Assembly (NCBI GenBank): GCA_028868545.1
Contig: JAGWUF010000003.1
Location: 35,264 to 99,263 of the forward strand
Direction of reading: 5' to 3'
Source of the DNA: Lysobacteraceae bacterium
GTDB lineage: Bacteria > Pseudomonadota > Gammaproteobacteria > Xanthomonadales > Xanthomonadaceae
DNA: 64,000 nucleotides
In this document: in pieces, positions 13,946 through 22,199 of the stretch
How positions within the stretch are numbered: the stretch's first letter is position 1
Layout: each line of letters starts with the position of its first letter
Translations under genes and position numbers: made by a program
Notes under the pieces: generated by a model
The model's database searches: none
What the model was told of the DNA's origin: nothing
Seen by the model: the letters and a program-made list of their open reading frames with translations, nothing else

Positions 13946-14982
13946 GCCTTCACCGCATGCACGATCTTGAAGCCACCGTCCTGCGCCACGTCGCGCAATC
14001 GCGTGAAACCCGCGCCCAGCGCTTCTTCATAAGGCAGGTGGCGGTTGGCCACCAGCCACAGGCTGCCGCGCGGCTTGAGTGCGGCAGCGGCGGCGGCGAT
14101 GAAGGCACGGCCGATGTCCGGGCGCTCGCCGCGGCCCAGTGCATGGAACGGCGGATTGCAGACGATGGCATCGAAGCGGTCGGCCACGCCGGATTCGACA
14201 TCCTGCCAATGAAAATCGACGGGCACCCGGGCCCCGGCAAGATTCTGCCGCGCCAAGGCCAATGCGCGATCATCGGCTTCGAACAGATCCAGCGATGCCA
14301 CCTGCGGGCAGCGCGCCAGCACCTGCTGCGACAGATAGCCCCAGCCGGCACCGAAATCGGCCACCTGCCCGCGCAGGTCCGCCGGCAATACCGCCGCCAG
14401 CATGCGTGACGCGGCATCCACGCGATCCCAGGCGAACACCCCGGGACGGCTGAGGAAACCGCCCCCCGGCACCTCGTCGCAGGCAATCCGGCGCGGCACG
14501 TCCAGTACCCGCCAGCGCGCCACCAGCTCCGCATCGAAGGCCGCATCCGGCCGCGTCCAGAACACCCGGCAGTGATGCTTGCTGAGCGTGGCCACGCCAC
14601 CGGCCAGCTGCTTCAATTCGGCCTCGCGCGTCTTCGCGCCTTCGTCATTGGCCACCGCCGCCAACACCACGCCACCCGCCGCCACCGCGGCACAGGCCCT
14701 GGCCAGCAGCGCCCGCGCCTCCTCGCGCTGGCGCGGCGGCAGCACCAGCACCAGCGGAAACCGCGCGCACGGCAGCGCATCTTCATCCAGCAACACGATG
14801 CCCTGCTGTTGCAGCCGCGCCGCTTCCGGCCGGAACCCCTGCGTCGCCACGAAAGACTTCCCCTGCACGCCGCCAGCCATCCGCGCACGCAGGAACAAGG
14901 CCCCGTCAGGCCAGTGCAACAGGCCTTGGGTGAACGGATGCAGGAGGGCGTCGAGAACGTTGTCGCGGGATGGAAAGCTCAT
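13942..14982 (-). CDS. class I SAM methyltransferase, RsmC-like
   Basis: 346 aa with a degenerate N-terminal half and a C-terminal Rossmann methyltransferase. SAM-binding motif I VADFGAGWGYLSQQVL, acidic motif II LDLFEADDRALALAR, and the catalytic NPPFH motif (IVCNPPFHALG) typical of N2-guanine rRNA methyltransferases (RsmC/RlmG). Likely modifies 16S rRNA G1207 but RlmG-like activity cannot be excluded. Coupled to rsuA by a 4-base overlap, which supports an rRNA substrate. Confidence 0.88.
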   Translation of the reverse strand: MSFPSRDNVLDALLHPFTQGLLHWPDGALFLRARMAGGVQGKSFVATQGFRPEAARLQQQGIVLLDEDALPCARFPLVLVLPPRQREEARALLARACAAVAAGGVVLAAVANDEGAKTREAELKQLAGGVATLSKHHCRVFWTRPDAAFDAELVARWRVLDVPRRIACDEVPGGGFLSRPGVFAWDRVDAASRMLAAVLPADLRGQVADFGAGWGYLSQQVLARCPQVASLDLFEADDRALALARQNLAGARVPVDFHWQDVESGVADRFDAIVCNPPFHALGRGERPDIGRAFIAAAAAALKPRGSLWLVANRHLPYEEALGAGFTRLRDVAQDGGFKIVHAVKA

Positions 14983-15051
14983 CTGCGCAGTGTAACGGGG
15001 CGGCAGCGGGTATCCTGTCGGCCTCGCAGGACTGCCCACGAATGCATCGCC

Positions 15052-15324
15052 ATGACCAACTCCGACACCCCGCCCGACCGCGTGTCCACCGACCCGCGCA
15101 GCAAATTCCATGACGAAGCCCTGCTGGAGCGCGGGATCGGCATCCGTTTCAACGGCGTGGAACGCACCAATGTCGAGGAATACTGCATCAGCGAAGGCTG
15201 GGTGCGGGTGCAGGCCGGGCGCTCGCTGGATCGACGCGGCATGCCGATGACGCTGAAGCTGCGCGGCAACGTGGAGGCGTGGTTCCAGGACGCGGCAGGC
15301 GAAGCCGAAACGCCGGCTGACTGA
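15052..15324 (+). CDS. DUF3297 family protein
   Basis: Small cytosolic protein (90 aa). It matches the DUF3297 pattern from memory: DRVSTDPRSKFHDEALLERG, then GIRFNGVERTNVEEYCISEGW and GMPMTLKLRGNVEAWF. Function unknown. It is transcribed divergently from the RsmC-like gene, with 69 bp between start codons. Confidence 0.85.
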   Translation: MTNSDTPPDRVSTDPRSKFHDEALLERGIGIRFNGVERTNVEEYCISEGWVRVQAGRSLDRRGMPMTLKLRGNVEAWFQDAAGEAETPAD

Positions 15325-15394
15325 GCCTGCGCCAGTTCAGCCTGCAACCAGCCGAAGCGTGGATACTCGGTGCATCCCCCGACGGAGACGGATC

Positions 15395-15955
15395 ATGCAC
15401 ATCAAGACCCTGGTATTCCCGTTGGCACTGGTCTTGGCCGTGGCCGGCTGCGCATCTGCCGGCACCACCGGCATGCTGTCCCCGGATGCCCCGCGCGCCT
15501 TGCCGGCGCAGGGCCCGGTCAGCGTGGCCTGGGCCGACCCGGCCACCTTCACCGAGTTCAAGGCCAGCGGCAACCGCCAGGCCTCCGCCGAAGGCGAATG
15601 GTTGACCCAGCTGGCGCAGTACATGCGCAAGCAGGCGGCAAAATCACTGCCCGCCGGCGACCGCCTGGAATTGACCATCGTCGATATCCAGCGTGCCGGT
15701 CGGTACGAGCCCTGGCATGGCCTGGATCGGCAGAACGTGCGCATGATCCGCGACATCTACCCGCCGCGGATGACGGTGAAATATCGTGAAACCGACGCCA
15801 ATGGCAGCGTGGTGGCCGAGGGTGAACGCAAGCTCACCGACCCGGCGTTCCTGGTCAACGCGGCCCCGTTCAACGACACCGATCCGCTGCGCTACGAGAA
15901 GCGGATGGTCGACAGCTGGCTGCGGCACGGTTTCAACCGCACCGCCGAACGCTGA
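15395..15955 (+). CDS. DUF3016 lipoprotein
   Basis: 186-aa predicted lipoprotein: signal peptide with lipobox LAVAGC (Cys about residue 19). The mature part fits DUF3016: VSVAWADPATFTEF, LELTIVDIQRAGRYEPW and DIYPPRMTVKYRETD are the conserved blocks. Likely periplasmic; function unknown. The ATG was chosen because the 12 codons before it would precede a normal lipoprotein signal. Confidence 0.85.
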   Translation: MHIKTLVFPLALVLAVAGCASAGTTGMLSPDAPRALPAQGPVSVAWADPATFTEFKASGNRQASAEGEWLTQLAQYMRKQAAKSLPAGDRLELTIVDIQRAGRYEPWHGLDRQNVRMIRDIYPPRMTVKYRETDANGSVVAEGERKLTDPAFLVNAAPFNDTDPLRYEKRMVDSWLRHGFNRTAER

Positions 15956-16004
15956 CAGCGCCAGCCATCGCTCACAAGCTCAGCTGCGGGCCTGGTGGCC
16001 TGCG

Positions 16005-17267
16005 TCACCCGCAAGCCAGCGCACGCGCCAGCAGTACCGCGCGTTCGCGTGCATTGCCGGTCAGTTCCACCGCCTGCAGGAACTGACTGCGCGCCTCGTC
16101 GAAACGTTGCAGCTGGCACAGCAGGTCACCGAGCACCGCATGCAACGGTGCATATCCCCGCAGTTGCGGGTTCTCGCGCAAATCATCGACAAGCAGCAGC
16201 CCGGCGTGCGCGCCCTGCGCCTTGCCGACCGCCACCGCACGGTTGAGTGCGATCACCGGTGATGGCGCAACCTGCAGCAGCACCCCATACAAGGCCGCGA
16301 TGCGGTTCCAATCGGTGTCCTCCAGCCGCAGTGCACGCGCATGACAGGCGGCGATTGCCGCCTGCAGGGTATAGGGCCCGGCAGCACCGCCCAGCCGCTG
16401 CGCACGCACCAAGGCGTCCAGCCCGCGCCGGATTTGCAGATGGTCCCAGCGGGCCCGGTTTTGCTCCGGCAGCAGGATCGGGGCACCGTCGGCCCCGGTG
16501 CGTGCCGCCATGCGCGAGGCCTGCAATTCCATCAATGCCAGCAGGCCGAAGCCTTCCGGCTCGCCCGGCAGCAGCGCCACCAGCACCCGCCCCAGCCGCA
16601 GCGCCTCCGCGCACAACGCCGGGCGCATCCAATCGTCGCCGCTGGTCGCCGCGTAGCCTTCGTTGAAAATCAGATAGAGCACGGCCAGTACCGCCTCCAG
16701 CCGCTCGGGCAGCTCGGCTTTGCGCGGCACCGCAAACGTGATCTGCTGGTCGGCCAGGGTGCGCTTGGCGCGCACGATGCGCTGCGCCACCGTGGACTCC
16801 GGCTGCAAGAAGGCGCGTGCAATTTCCGGCGTGCTCAGACCCCCCAGCAGACGCAGGGTCAGCGCGACGCGCGACTCCTGCGGCAGCACCGGATGGCAGG
16901 CAACGAACAGCAAACGCAATAGATCATCGCCGATGTCGTCGTCCGCCAGCCGCTGCGCATCGTCGCCTTGCATGTCGGCTCCGTGCAATTCCAGTTCGAT
17001 GCCGTATTCGTCCTGCTTGCGCAGGTGCAGCCGGCGTTGCCGCAGGTGATCGATCGCACGGTGCTTCGCCACCGTCATCAACCACGCCACCGGCTGATCC
17101 GGCACGCCCTCGCGTGGCCAGCGCTCCAATGCCGTCACCAGCACGTCCTGCGCCAGTTCCTCGGCGGTATCGATGTTGCCGCAGATGCGCGCCAGCCGCG
17201 CCAGCAGCTTCGGGGCTTCCATCCGCCACAGGGCATCGAGGCGGCGATGGCTGTCATCGACATGCAT
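16005..17267 (-). CDS. ECF42-type RNA polymerase sigma factor with C-terminal extension
   Basis: 420-aa sigma factor, twice the length of a normal ECF sigma. Region 2 (ARICGNIDTAEELAQDVLVTAL, VAWLMTVAKHRAIDHLR) and region 4 (LTLRLLGGLSTPEIARAFL, ESTVAQRIVRAKRTL) fill the first 185 residues. The rest is an alpha-helical, TPR-like extension (VLYLIFNEGYAA, SPVIALNRAVAVGKAQGAHAG), the mark of the ECF42 group, where the extension replaces an anti-sigma factor. It is the last gene after YciI and two VOC genes, the usual ECF42 partners. ATG 17267 chosen; a GTG at 17300 is possible. Confidence 0.92.
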   Translation of the reverse strand: MHVDDSHRRLDALWRMEAPKLLARLARICGNIDTAEELAQDVLVTALERWPREGVPDQPVAWLMTVAKHRAIDHLRQRRLHLRKQDEYGIELELHGADMQGDDAQRLADDDIGDDLLRLLFVACHPVLPQESRVALTLRLLGGLSTPEIARAFLQPESTVAQRIVRAKRTLADQQITFAVPRKAELPERLEAVLAVLYLIFNEGYAATSGDDWMRPALCAEALRLGRVLVALLPGEPEGFGLLALMELQASRMAARTGADGAPILLPEQNRARWDHLQIRRGLDALVRAQRLGGAAGPYTLQAAIAACHARALRLEDTDWNRIAALYGVLLQVAPSPVIALNRAVAVGKAQGAHAGLLLVDDLRENPQLRGYAPLHAVLGDLLCQLQRFDEARSQFLQAVELTGNARERAVLLARALACG

Positions 17268-17282
17268 GCCGCCGATGACAGC
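17250..17282 (-). promoter_or_regulatory. perfect hairpin enclosing the sigma start codon
   Basis: GCTGTCATCG and CGATGACAGC (10 bp, perfect) flank a 13-nt loop. In mRNA orientation the loop is GCGGCATGCATGT, so the predicted ATG start of the ECF42 sigma gene lies in the loop and codons 3-6 lie in the 3' arm. This could limit translation of the last operon gene; a role is inferred only. Confidence 0.45.
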
Positions 17283-17312
17283 ATCACCCACCCGCGCCAC
17301 GCAAGCGCCCGT

Positions 17313-17720
17313 TTACTGCGGCGACGCCGGCGCGGCATCCATGTGGAACACGCCCCACTGGTGGCCGTCCAGATCGACGAAAGCCCACGAGTACATGAAG
17401 CCGAGATCCTCCGGATCGTGGCCTTCCGTCGCGCCGGCCGTGATCGCCTTGCGCACCAGTGCGTCCACCTCCGCCCGGCTGTCCAGCGACAGCGAGAACA
17501 GGGCTTCGGTCGCCTTGCGCGGATCGGTGATCGGCACCTTGGACAGGGTGGAAAAAAACGACTCGGCCACCAGCATCACGTGGGTGTTGTCGTTGATGAC
17601 CAGGGCGGCACCGTTTTCGCTGGTGAAGTCCGGGTTGAACGAGAAGCCGAGCGTCTCGAAGAAATCGACGCTGCGCTCCAGATCCTGCACCGGCAGGGTG
17701 ACGTAGAGATTGCGGGGCAT
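17313..17720 (-). CDS. VOC-family (glyoxalase-like) protein
   Basis: 135-aa vicinal-oxygen-chelate protein: LYVTLPVQDLERSVDFFETLGF opening strand-helix, MLVAESFFSTL, and AFVDLDGHQWGVFHMD C-terminal strand. Members of this subgroup typically accompany ECF42 sigma genes. It is 45 bp upstream of the sigma gene and 44 bp downstream of a second VOC gene, on the same strand. Substrate unknown. Confidence 0.9.
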   Translation of the reverse strand: MPRNLYVTLPVQDLERSVDFFETLGFSFNPDFTSENGAALVINDNTHVMLVAESFFSTLSKVPITDPRKATEALFSLSLDSRAEVDALVRKAITAGATEGHDPEDLGFMYSWAFVDLDGHQWGVFHMDAAPASPQ

Positions 17721-17764
17721 GGGATGTCCTTTCGATGGTCGTCTCGATGGTCGGGTGGCGGCGC

Positions 17765-18205
17765 TTACGGCATCGGCTTGTTGCAGTTGATCATCCACGG
17801 CTTGCCGTAGCGGTCCTCGAACATGCCGAAGCGGTGCGACCACGATGTTTCCGTGAGCGGCATCCGCACCTTGCCGCCCGCCGACAGCGCGGCGAACACG
17901 CGTTCGGCTTCCTCGACGGTCTCCACATCGATGTTGACCGTGGTGTCGTTGCGGCCGTCGATGGTCTCGTTGCCGCACAAGCCCATGATCGAATCGCCGC
18001 CCATGATCGAGGCGCCGCCGACCACCAGGTTCGCGTGCGCGATCTGCGATTTCGCTTCCTCCGGCAGCGGCGGCTGGTCGGGTGCGGACGGCATTTCGCC
18101 ATAGCGGATCAGCGCAACGATCTCGCCGCCCAGTGCACCGGCATAGAAGTCGAAGGCCGCACGGCAATCGCCGTTGAAGAACATCAGATACGGAATCAGT
18201 TTCAT
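17765..18205 (-). CDS. VOC-family PhnB-like protein
   Basis: 146 aa. IPYLMFFNGDCRAAFDFYAGALGG at the N-terminus and HRFGMFEDRYGKPWMINC at the C-terminus are characteristic of PhnB/3-demethylubiquinone-like VOC proteins. Metal-binding residues are not obviously complete. Second gene of the ECF42 operon, 31 bp after the YciI stop. Confidence 0.9.
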   Translation of the reverse strand: MKLIPYLMFFNGDCRAAFDFYAGALGGEIVALIRYGEMPSAPDQPPLPEEAKSQIAHANLVVGGASIMGGDSIMGLCGNETIDGRNDTTVNIDVETVEEAERVFAALSAGGKVRMPLTETSWSHRFGMFEDRYGKPWMINCNKPMP

Positions 18206-18236
18206 GGTTCGCTCCAGCTGGTGGGTAGTGGGTGTT

Positions 18237-18656
18237 TCAGTTGCCAAGACGTTCGCGCAGGCGTTCTTCCTGTGCGCGCAGTTCCGGCGTGAATTCGGCG
18301 CCGAAGTCCTCGGCCTCGAAGAGTGGGCGGATTTCCAGCTCGGAGGGGCCGGGCATCGGGTTGGGGCAGCGCTTGGCCCATTCGATGGCCTCATCCAGCG
18401 AGCGCACCTGCCACAGCCAGAAACCCGCCACCAGTTCGCGGGTCTCGGCGAACGGGCCGTCGATCACCTGCCGCTGCGCGCCGTCAAACGCCACCCGCAC
18501 GCCGCGCGCACTCGGCTGCAGACCCTCGCCTGCCAGCATCACGCCGGCATTGACCAGTTCCTCGTTGAACTTGCCCATCGCTTCCAGCAGGTCCGTGCTC
18601 GGCATCACGCCGGCCTCGGAATCCGCCGTGGCCCTCACCATCACCATCACGCGCAT
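18237..18656 (-). CDS. YciI/DGPF-domain protein (ECF42 operon)
   Basis: 139-aa YCII-related protein with the DGPF motif in VIDGPFAETRELVAGFWLWQV, and N-terminal MVMVRATADSEAG. A C-terminal acidic/charged tail (PELRAQEERLRERLGN) follows. First gene of the operon, with AAGGAG seven bases before the ATG. DGPF proteins are the best known targets of ECF42 sigma factors. Enzymatic role unknown. Confidence 0.9.
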   Translation of the reverse strand: MRVMVMVRATADSEAGVMPSTDLLEAMGKFNEELVNAGVMLAGEGLQPSARGVRVAFDGAQRQVIDGPFAETRELVAGFWLWQVRSLDEAIEWAKRCPNPMPGPSELEIRPLFEAEDFGAEFTPELRAQEERLRERLGN

Positions 18657-18705
18657 TGTCTGCTCCTTGAATTGCCGGGCCGCTCTGGCCGGCTTGCACA
18701 AGGAT

Positions 18706-18732
18706 GACGAACGGCGGCGCGCCGAATCGACA
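18706..18732 (-). promoter_or_regulatory. predicted ECF42-type promoter
   Basis: On the minus strand TGTCGA (18732-18727), 17 bp, CGTC (18709-18706). As I recall it, the motif reported for ECF42 in Streptomyces venezuelae is TGTCGA at -35 with CGA/TC at -10, which this matches at all conserved positions. Transcription would start near 18699, about 43 nt before the YciI start. A sigma-70 site was not seen. Confidence 0.65.
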
Positions 18733-18813
18733 TGGCGGCAAGAATTTTTTTGTTGCCGGTTTGTGCACCTGCCGCGATGCGGGCATCATCAGGCCTTGGC
18801 TGTGGAGCTTGCA

Positions 18814-19191
18814 ATGCACTACTTGACCTTGATCCACATCGACCCGGTGCTGTTGGCCGAGCTGCCCGCCGAGGAATACGACCGGCTGATGCACGGCTGT
18901 TTTGCCAAGGCCGACGCCTTGCGCGACGCCGGCTGCCTGCACGGCTCGCAGCAACTGGAAGCACCCGCCAGCGCACGCACCCTGCGCGTGCGCGAGGGGC
19001 TGGCACGGGTGACCGACGGGCCGTTTGCCGAAACGCGCGAGTTCCTGGCCGGCTTCAACCTGATCGAGGCCGAATCGATGGATGCCGCGATGGACATTGC
19101 CGGCCAGTTTCCGTGGGCGCGTTTTGGCAGCATTGAAGTCCGGCCCGTGCACAACATGCAGGCGGAACGCCAGCGGGTGGGCGCCGCCTGA
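18814..19191 (+). CDS. YciI/DGPF-domain protein, divergent copy
   Basis: 125 aa. HYLTLIHIDPVLLAELPAEEYDRLM and the DGPF core VTDGPFAETREFLAGFNLIEAES mark a second YCII-related protein. Transcribed away from the ECF42 operon; start codons are 157 bp apart. No TGTCGA motif was seen on its strand, so its link to the sigma factor is by proximity and family only. Confidence 0.88.
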   Translation: MHYLTLIHIDPVLLAELPAEEYDRLMHGCFAKADALRDAGCLHGSQQLEAPASARTLRVREGLARVTDGPFAETREFLAGFNLIEAESMDAAMDIAGQFPWARFGSIEVRPVHNMQAERQRVGAA

Positions 19192-19344
19192 GCGACGCAT
19201 CAGCGCTCATCGTCACCCCACCGCCAACCAATCCAGCGCCGCCAACGGAGGTTTCATCGGGCCGGTGCCGGGCTTCGTCGCACACCGCTTTGCCTCCGCA
19301 AATCCGGCACTATCGTGGTGGCAACGCCCACTGCAGCCACGCCC

Positions 19345-20640
19345 ATGATTCGTTCCTTCTTCCGCCAGCTGTTCTTCGTTCTGCGCATCACCACCGTCTG
19401 GGGTCTGGCGGTCATCGGTGTGGTGTCGATGTACTCCAGCATCCCCTTGGTGGGCGATTTCGACCTGCCGGCGATGTTGTTCTCCTTCCTCACCATGGGG
19501 CTGGTGATTGCCGGGGCGTTTTCGCATCTGCACCGGGTGCGGCTGCTGGCCGGCCGGCTCGATGGCGAGGCGCTGGCCAACCGCCAGAAGCGGCAGATCG
19601 AGGTGCCGTTCGAAGCCGGTGAAACCTTCGACCTGCTGGATGCCGCCGTGCGTGAACTGCCCGGCATCACCCAGGTGCAAAGTGCGCGTGACAGCCTGCA
19701 GATCAAGGCCAAGGTGGCGCGACCGCGCACCTATGGCGAGCCGCTGCTGCGGCGCTGGAACCCGCTGCTGTGGTTTGCCCCGGTCAGCAACCAACTGCTG
19801 GCCACGGTCAGCCCGGGCAGCGACAGCGGCCGCATCCTCCTGATCTGCGAACCGGAAAGCCCGGCCTGGAGTGACTGGTTTCTGGTGGATGACGGCACCA
19901 ATTTCGAGAATGCCGAAGCACTTGTCCGTGCCATCACCCGCCGCATCGGCGAGCGCCGCCGCGCCGAGCAGGCCAGCGCCGCGCAGACCGCCACCCGGAA
20001 AGAGCTGACCGAAGCCAAACTCAACCTGCTGCATGCGCAGGTGGAGCCGCATTTCCTCTACAACACGCTGGCCAGTGCGCAGTTGCTCGCCCGCAGCGAT
20101 CCGCCGCGCGCCGAGGCGATGCTGGGCCATTTGATCCAGTATCTGCGCCGCTCGCTGCCCAGTGCCGAGGGCGAGATGTCCACCCTGGGGGTCGAGCTGG
20201 AACGCGCGCTGGCCTATCTGGAGATTCTCAAGGTGCGCATGGGGGATCGCCTCGATGTGCAGGTGGACGTGGCCGAGCCGCTGCGCGCCACGCCGCTGCC
20301 GGCGATGATGTTGCAAACCCTGGTGGAAAACGCGATCAAGCACGGGCTGGAGCCGCGCACCGGGGGTGGCACGGTGTGGATTCGTGCCCGCAACGATGGC
20401 GAAGCCGTCACGGTGACGGTGGCCGACAATGGCGCAGGCTTCACCAGCAAGACCCAAGGCACCGGGATTGGCTTGCACAACGTGCGCGAACGCCTGCGGC
20501 TGCGTTATGACGGTGCCGCCAATCTGGCGGTGGTGGCCAATTTCCCGGCCGGGGTGGCGGCCACCTTGACGGTGCCGGCAGTCATGCCGGCAGTCATGCC
20601 GGCGAGCGTGCCGGCAGGCGTGGAGGACACACATGTCTGA
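19345..20640 (+). CDS. LytS/YehU-type sensor histidine kinase
   Basis: 431 aa. Two N-terminal membrane helices (VWGLAVIGVVSMYSSIPL, MLFSFLTMGLVIAGAFS), a variable middle, then His_kinase (NLLHAQVEPHFLYNTLASAQLLAR; phosphorylated His in EPHFLYN) and HATPase_c (LVENAIKHGLEPR, VADNGAGF, GTGIGLHNVRERL). The C-terminus ends with a short VMPA repeat. It overlaps the LytTR regulator by 8 bp. Input signal unknown. Confidence 0.93.
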   Translation: MIRSFFRQLFFVLRITTVWGLAVIGVVSMYSSIPLVGDFDLPAMLFSFLTMGLVIAGAFSHLHRVRLLAGRLDGEALANRQKRQIEVPFEAGETFDLLDAAVRELPGITQVQSARDSLQIKAKVARPRTYGEPLLRRWNPLLWFAPVSNQLLATVSPGSDSGRILLICEPESPAWSDWFLVDDGTNFENAEALVRAITRRIGERRRAEQASAAQTATRKELTEAKLNLLHAQVEPHFLYNTLASAQLLARSDPPRAEAMLGHLIQYLRRSLPSAEGEMSTLGVELERALAYLEILKVRMGDRLDVQVDVAEPLRATPLPAMMLQTLVENAIKHGLEPRTGGGTVWIRARNDGEAVTVTVADNGAGFTSKTQGTGIGLHNVRERLRLRYDGAANLAVVANFPAGVAATLTVPAVMPAVMPASVPAGVEDTHV

Positions 20641-21409
20641 ACTCCGCACCTGCATCGTGGCCGAAGACGAAACCCTGCTGCGGCAGGCGCTGATTGACGC
20701 ATTGGCCCGCGCCTGGCCGGATCTGCGCGTACTGGCCGAATGCGAAGACGGTGCCAGCGCAGTGGAAGCGTTGGCCGAGCACCAGCCCGATGTGGCCTTC
20801 CTCGACATCCGCATGCCCGGCCTCACCGGGCTGGAAGTGGCCGCCGCTGCCGCCGAAGCCAGCCCGCGCACCCGCATCGTGTTCGTCACCGCCTACGACC
20901 AATATGCCGTCGATGCGTTCGAACGCGGTGCCATCGACTATCTGCTCAAGCCGGTGCAGCAAGAACGCCTGCAAGCCACCGTCGCCCGCCTGCAGACCGC
21001 GCTGGCGGCACCGCCCGATGCAGCGACGCTGGCCGGCTTGCTGGGCACGCTGGGCAGCCTGCCCAGGCCGGCCCCCAGCACCGAGCCACTGACCTGGCTG
21101 ACCGCCAGCACCGGTCGTGAGACGAAACTGATCTTGATCGACGACGTGATCTATTTCCGCGCCGACCACAAATACACCAGCGTGGTCACCGCTGACGGCG
21201 AAGCGCTGCTGCGCAGCTCGCTGCGCGAGTTGCTGCCACGGCTGGATACCCAGCACTTCAAGCAAATTCACCGGTCCACCTTGGTCAACCTCAAGGCCAT
21301 TGCCGGCATCACCCGCGATGACACCGGCCGCGGCATCGTGCGCTTGAAGCAGCGCCCAGAAACCTTGCTGGTTAGCCTGCCGTTTATGGCCTTGTTCAAA
21401 CAGATGTGA
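20633..21409 (+). CDS. LytTR-family response regulator
   Basis: 258 aa. Receiver domain with acidic pocket (VAEDE) and phospho-acceptor Asp in VAFLDIRMPGL; then LytTR DNA-binding domain (about 150-258: IDDVIYFRADHKYTSVVTADG, HFKQIHRSTLVNLKAI). Resembles AlgR-type regulators of pseudomonads and xanthomonads. Cotranscribed with the preceding kinase. Confidence 0.93.
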   Translation: MSELRTCIVAEDETLLRQALIDALARAWPDLRVLAECEDGASAVEALAEHQPDVAFLDIRMPGLTGLEVAAAAAEASPRTRIVFVTAYDQYAVDAFERGAIDYLLKPVQQERLQATVARLQTALAAPPDAATLAGLLGTLGSLPRPAPSTEPLTWLTASTGRETKLILIDDVIYFRADHKYTSVVTADGEALLRSSLRELLPRLDTQHFKQIHRSTLVNLKAIAGITRDDTGRGIVRLKQRPETLLVSLPFMALFKQM

Positions 21410-21420
21410 AGCGGCACTAC

Positions 21421-21448
21421 GCCGCGTTTAGTTTGCTGCACGCGGCGC
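21421..21448. terminator. hairpin between converging genes
   Basis: CGCCGCGT (21421-21428) pairs with ACGCGGCG (21441-21448) across a 12-nt loop, between the stop codons of the LytTR gene and the PDZ gene. No clear T-tract; a weak bidirectional terminator at most. Confidence 0.35.
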
Positions 21449-21453
21449 GGGGT

Positions 21454-21795
21454 TCAGTCTTCCAACACTAGGGTCAGCGATTTGCCTTGACGCAACACTT
21501 TGAACGTCACCGCCTGGTTCGGCTTCAGGCTTTTCCAGTACGCCTGCACGGTTTTCGCTTTCTGGCCCGGCACGGTCTGGGTGTTGATCTGCACGATTTC
21601 GTCGCCTTGCTGCAACTTGCAGTCAAATCCCGGCTTAACCGACCGGATCGAGCGAACGGTCATTTTGTCCAGCGTCGGGTTGAGGAAAAACCCGCTGGTC
21701 ACCGGATTGATGTCCAGCTTGCAATTTCCGGCCCGGCTGGCAAGCGGTAACGCCAGCAGGGCAAGCGTGGTGGCAGCAAAAAGTGCATGTTTCAT
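21454..21795 (-). CDS. small periplasmic PDZ-domain protein
   Basis: 113 aa: signal peptide (KHALFAATTLALLALPLASRA) and a single PDZ-like domain with VKPGFDCKLQQGDEIVQINTQ (carboxylate-loop/strand arrangement), ending in KVLRQGKSLTLVLED. Two cysteines (NCKLD, FDCKL) may form a disulfide. No protease domain is attached. Function unknown. Confidence 0.8.
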   Translation of the reverse strand: MKHALFAATTLALLALPLASRAGNCKLDINPVTSGFFLNPTLDKMTVRSIRSVKPGFDCKLQQGDEIVQINTQTVPGQKAKTVQAYWKSLKPNQAVTFKVLRQGKSLTLVLED

Positions 21796-21864
21796 CGGCG
21801 GGCTTCCCTGTCAGGCAATGGGGCGGAACGATAGCGGTTTTCGAGGCGCATCTGCAAAGGGGGA

Positions 21865-22056
21865 TCAGCGGCAGCGGAACATCCCGGCCTGCACCGGCAC
21901 ATAGCTGGGGCTGCGCACGTAGCCACTGCTGCGGCCATAGCCGATGCCGAATTCGCGCTCGCGCTGGCGCGGCTCGAAACCGCGGCTTTCCAGCGAACGG
22001 GGAACCTGGCGGCGGTCAGGCTGGTTGGGGTTGCGCGGGGCTTTGAAGGTGGACAT
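21865..22056 (-). CDS. small basic hypothetical protein
   Basis: 63 aa, rich in Arg, Pro and Ser (STFKAPRNPNQPDRRQVPRS; repeated RSxxYVRSPSYVPVQ at the C-terminus). The ATG has AGGAGCAG at a good distance. The upstream 80 bp are unusually AT-rich for this genome and hold a GGTGT/ACACC inverted repeat (22074-22097), suggesting a regulated promoter. No family recognised; may be restricted to xanthomonads. Confidence 0.6.
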   Translation of the reverse strand: MSTFKAPRNPNQPDRRQVPRSLESRGFEPRQREREFGIGYGRSSGYVRSPSYVPVQAGMFRCR

Positions 22057-22199
22057 GAACTGCTCCTGTCTTGGTGTGCTGGTAATGTAGTACACCACAA
22101 ATCTAAATACCATAGGCAGGAAGTCATGCGCCACGCCCTGGATGGCAATGGTTCAGCTAACCTGCAGGGGTCGCCGCCCCCCACTCCGAAATCGCCCAC

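Noticed and set aside
19192..19344. Possible small RNA between the YciI gene and the LytS-like kinase
   Set aside because: No clear terminator or promoter pair; nothing beyond an ordinary spacer.
20572..20616. GCCGGCAGTCAT repeats at the end of the LytS-like kinase gene as a CRISPR or regulatory array
   Set aside because: Only two full 12-bp copies; they just encode a short VMPA tail.
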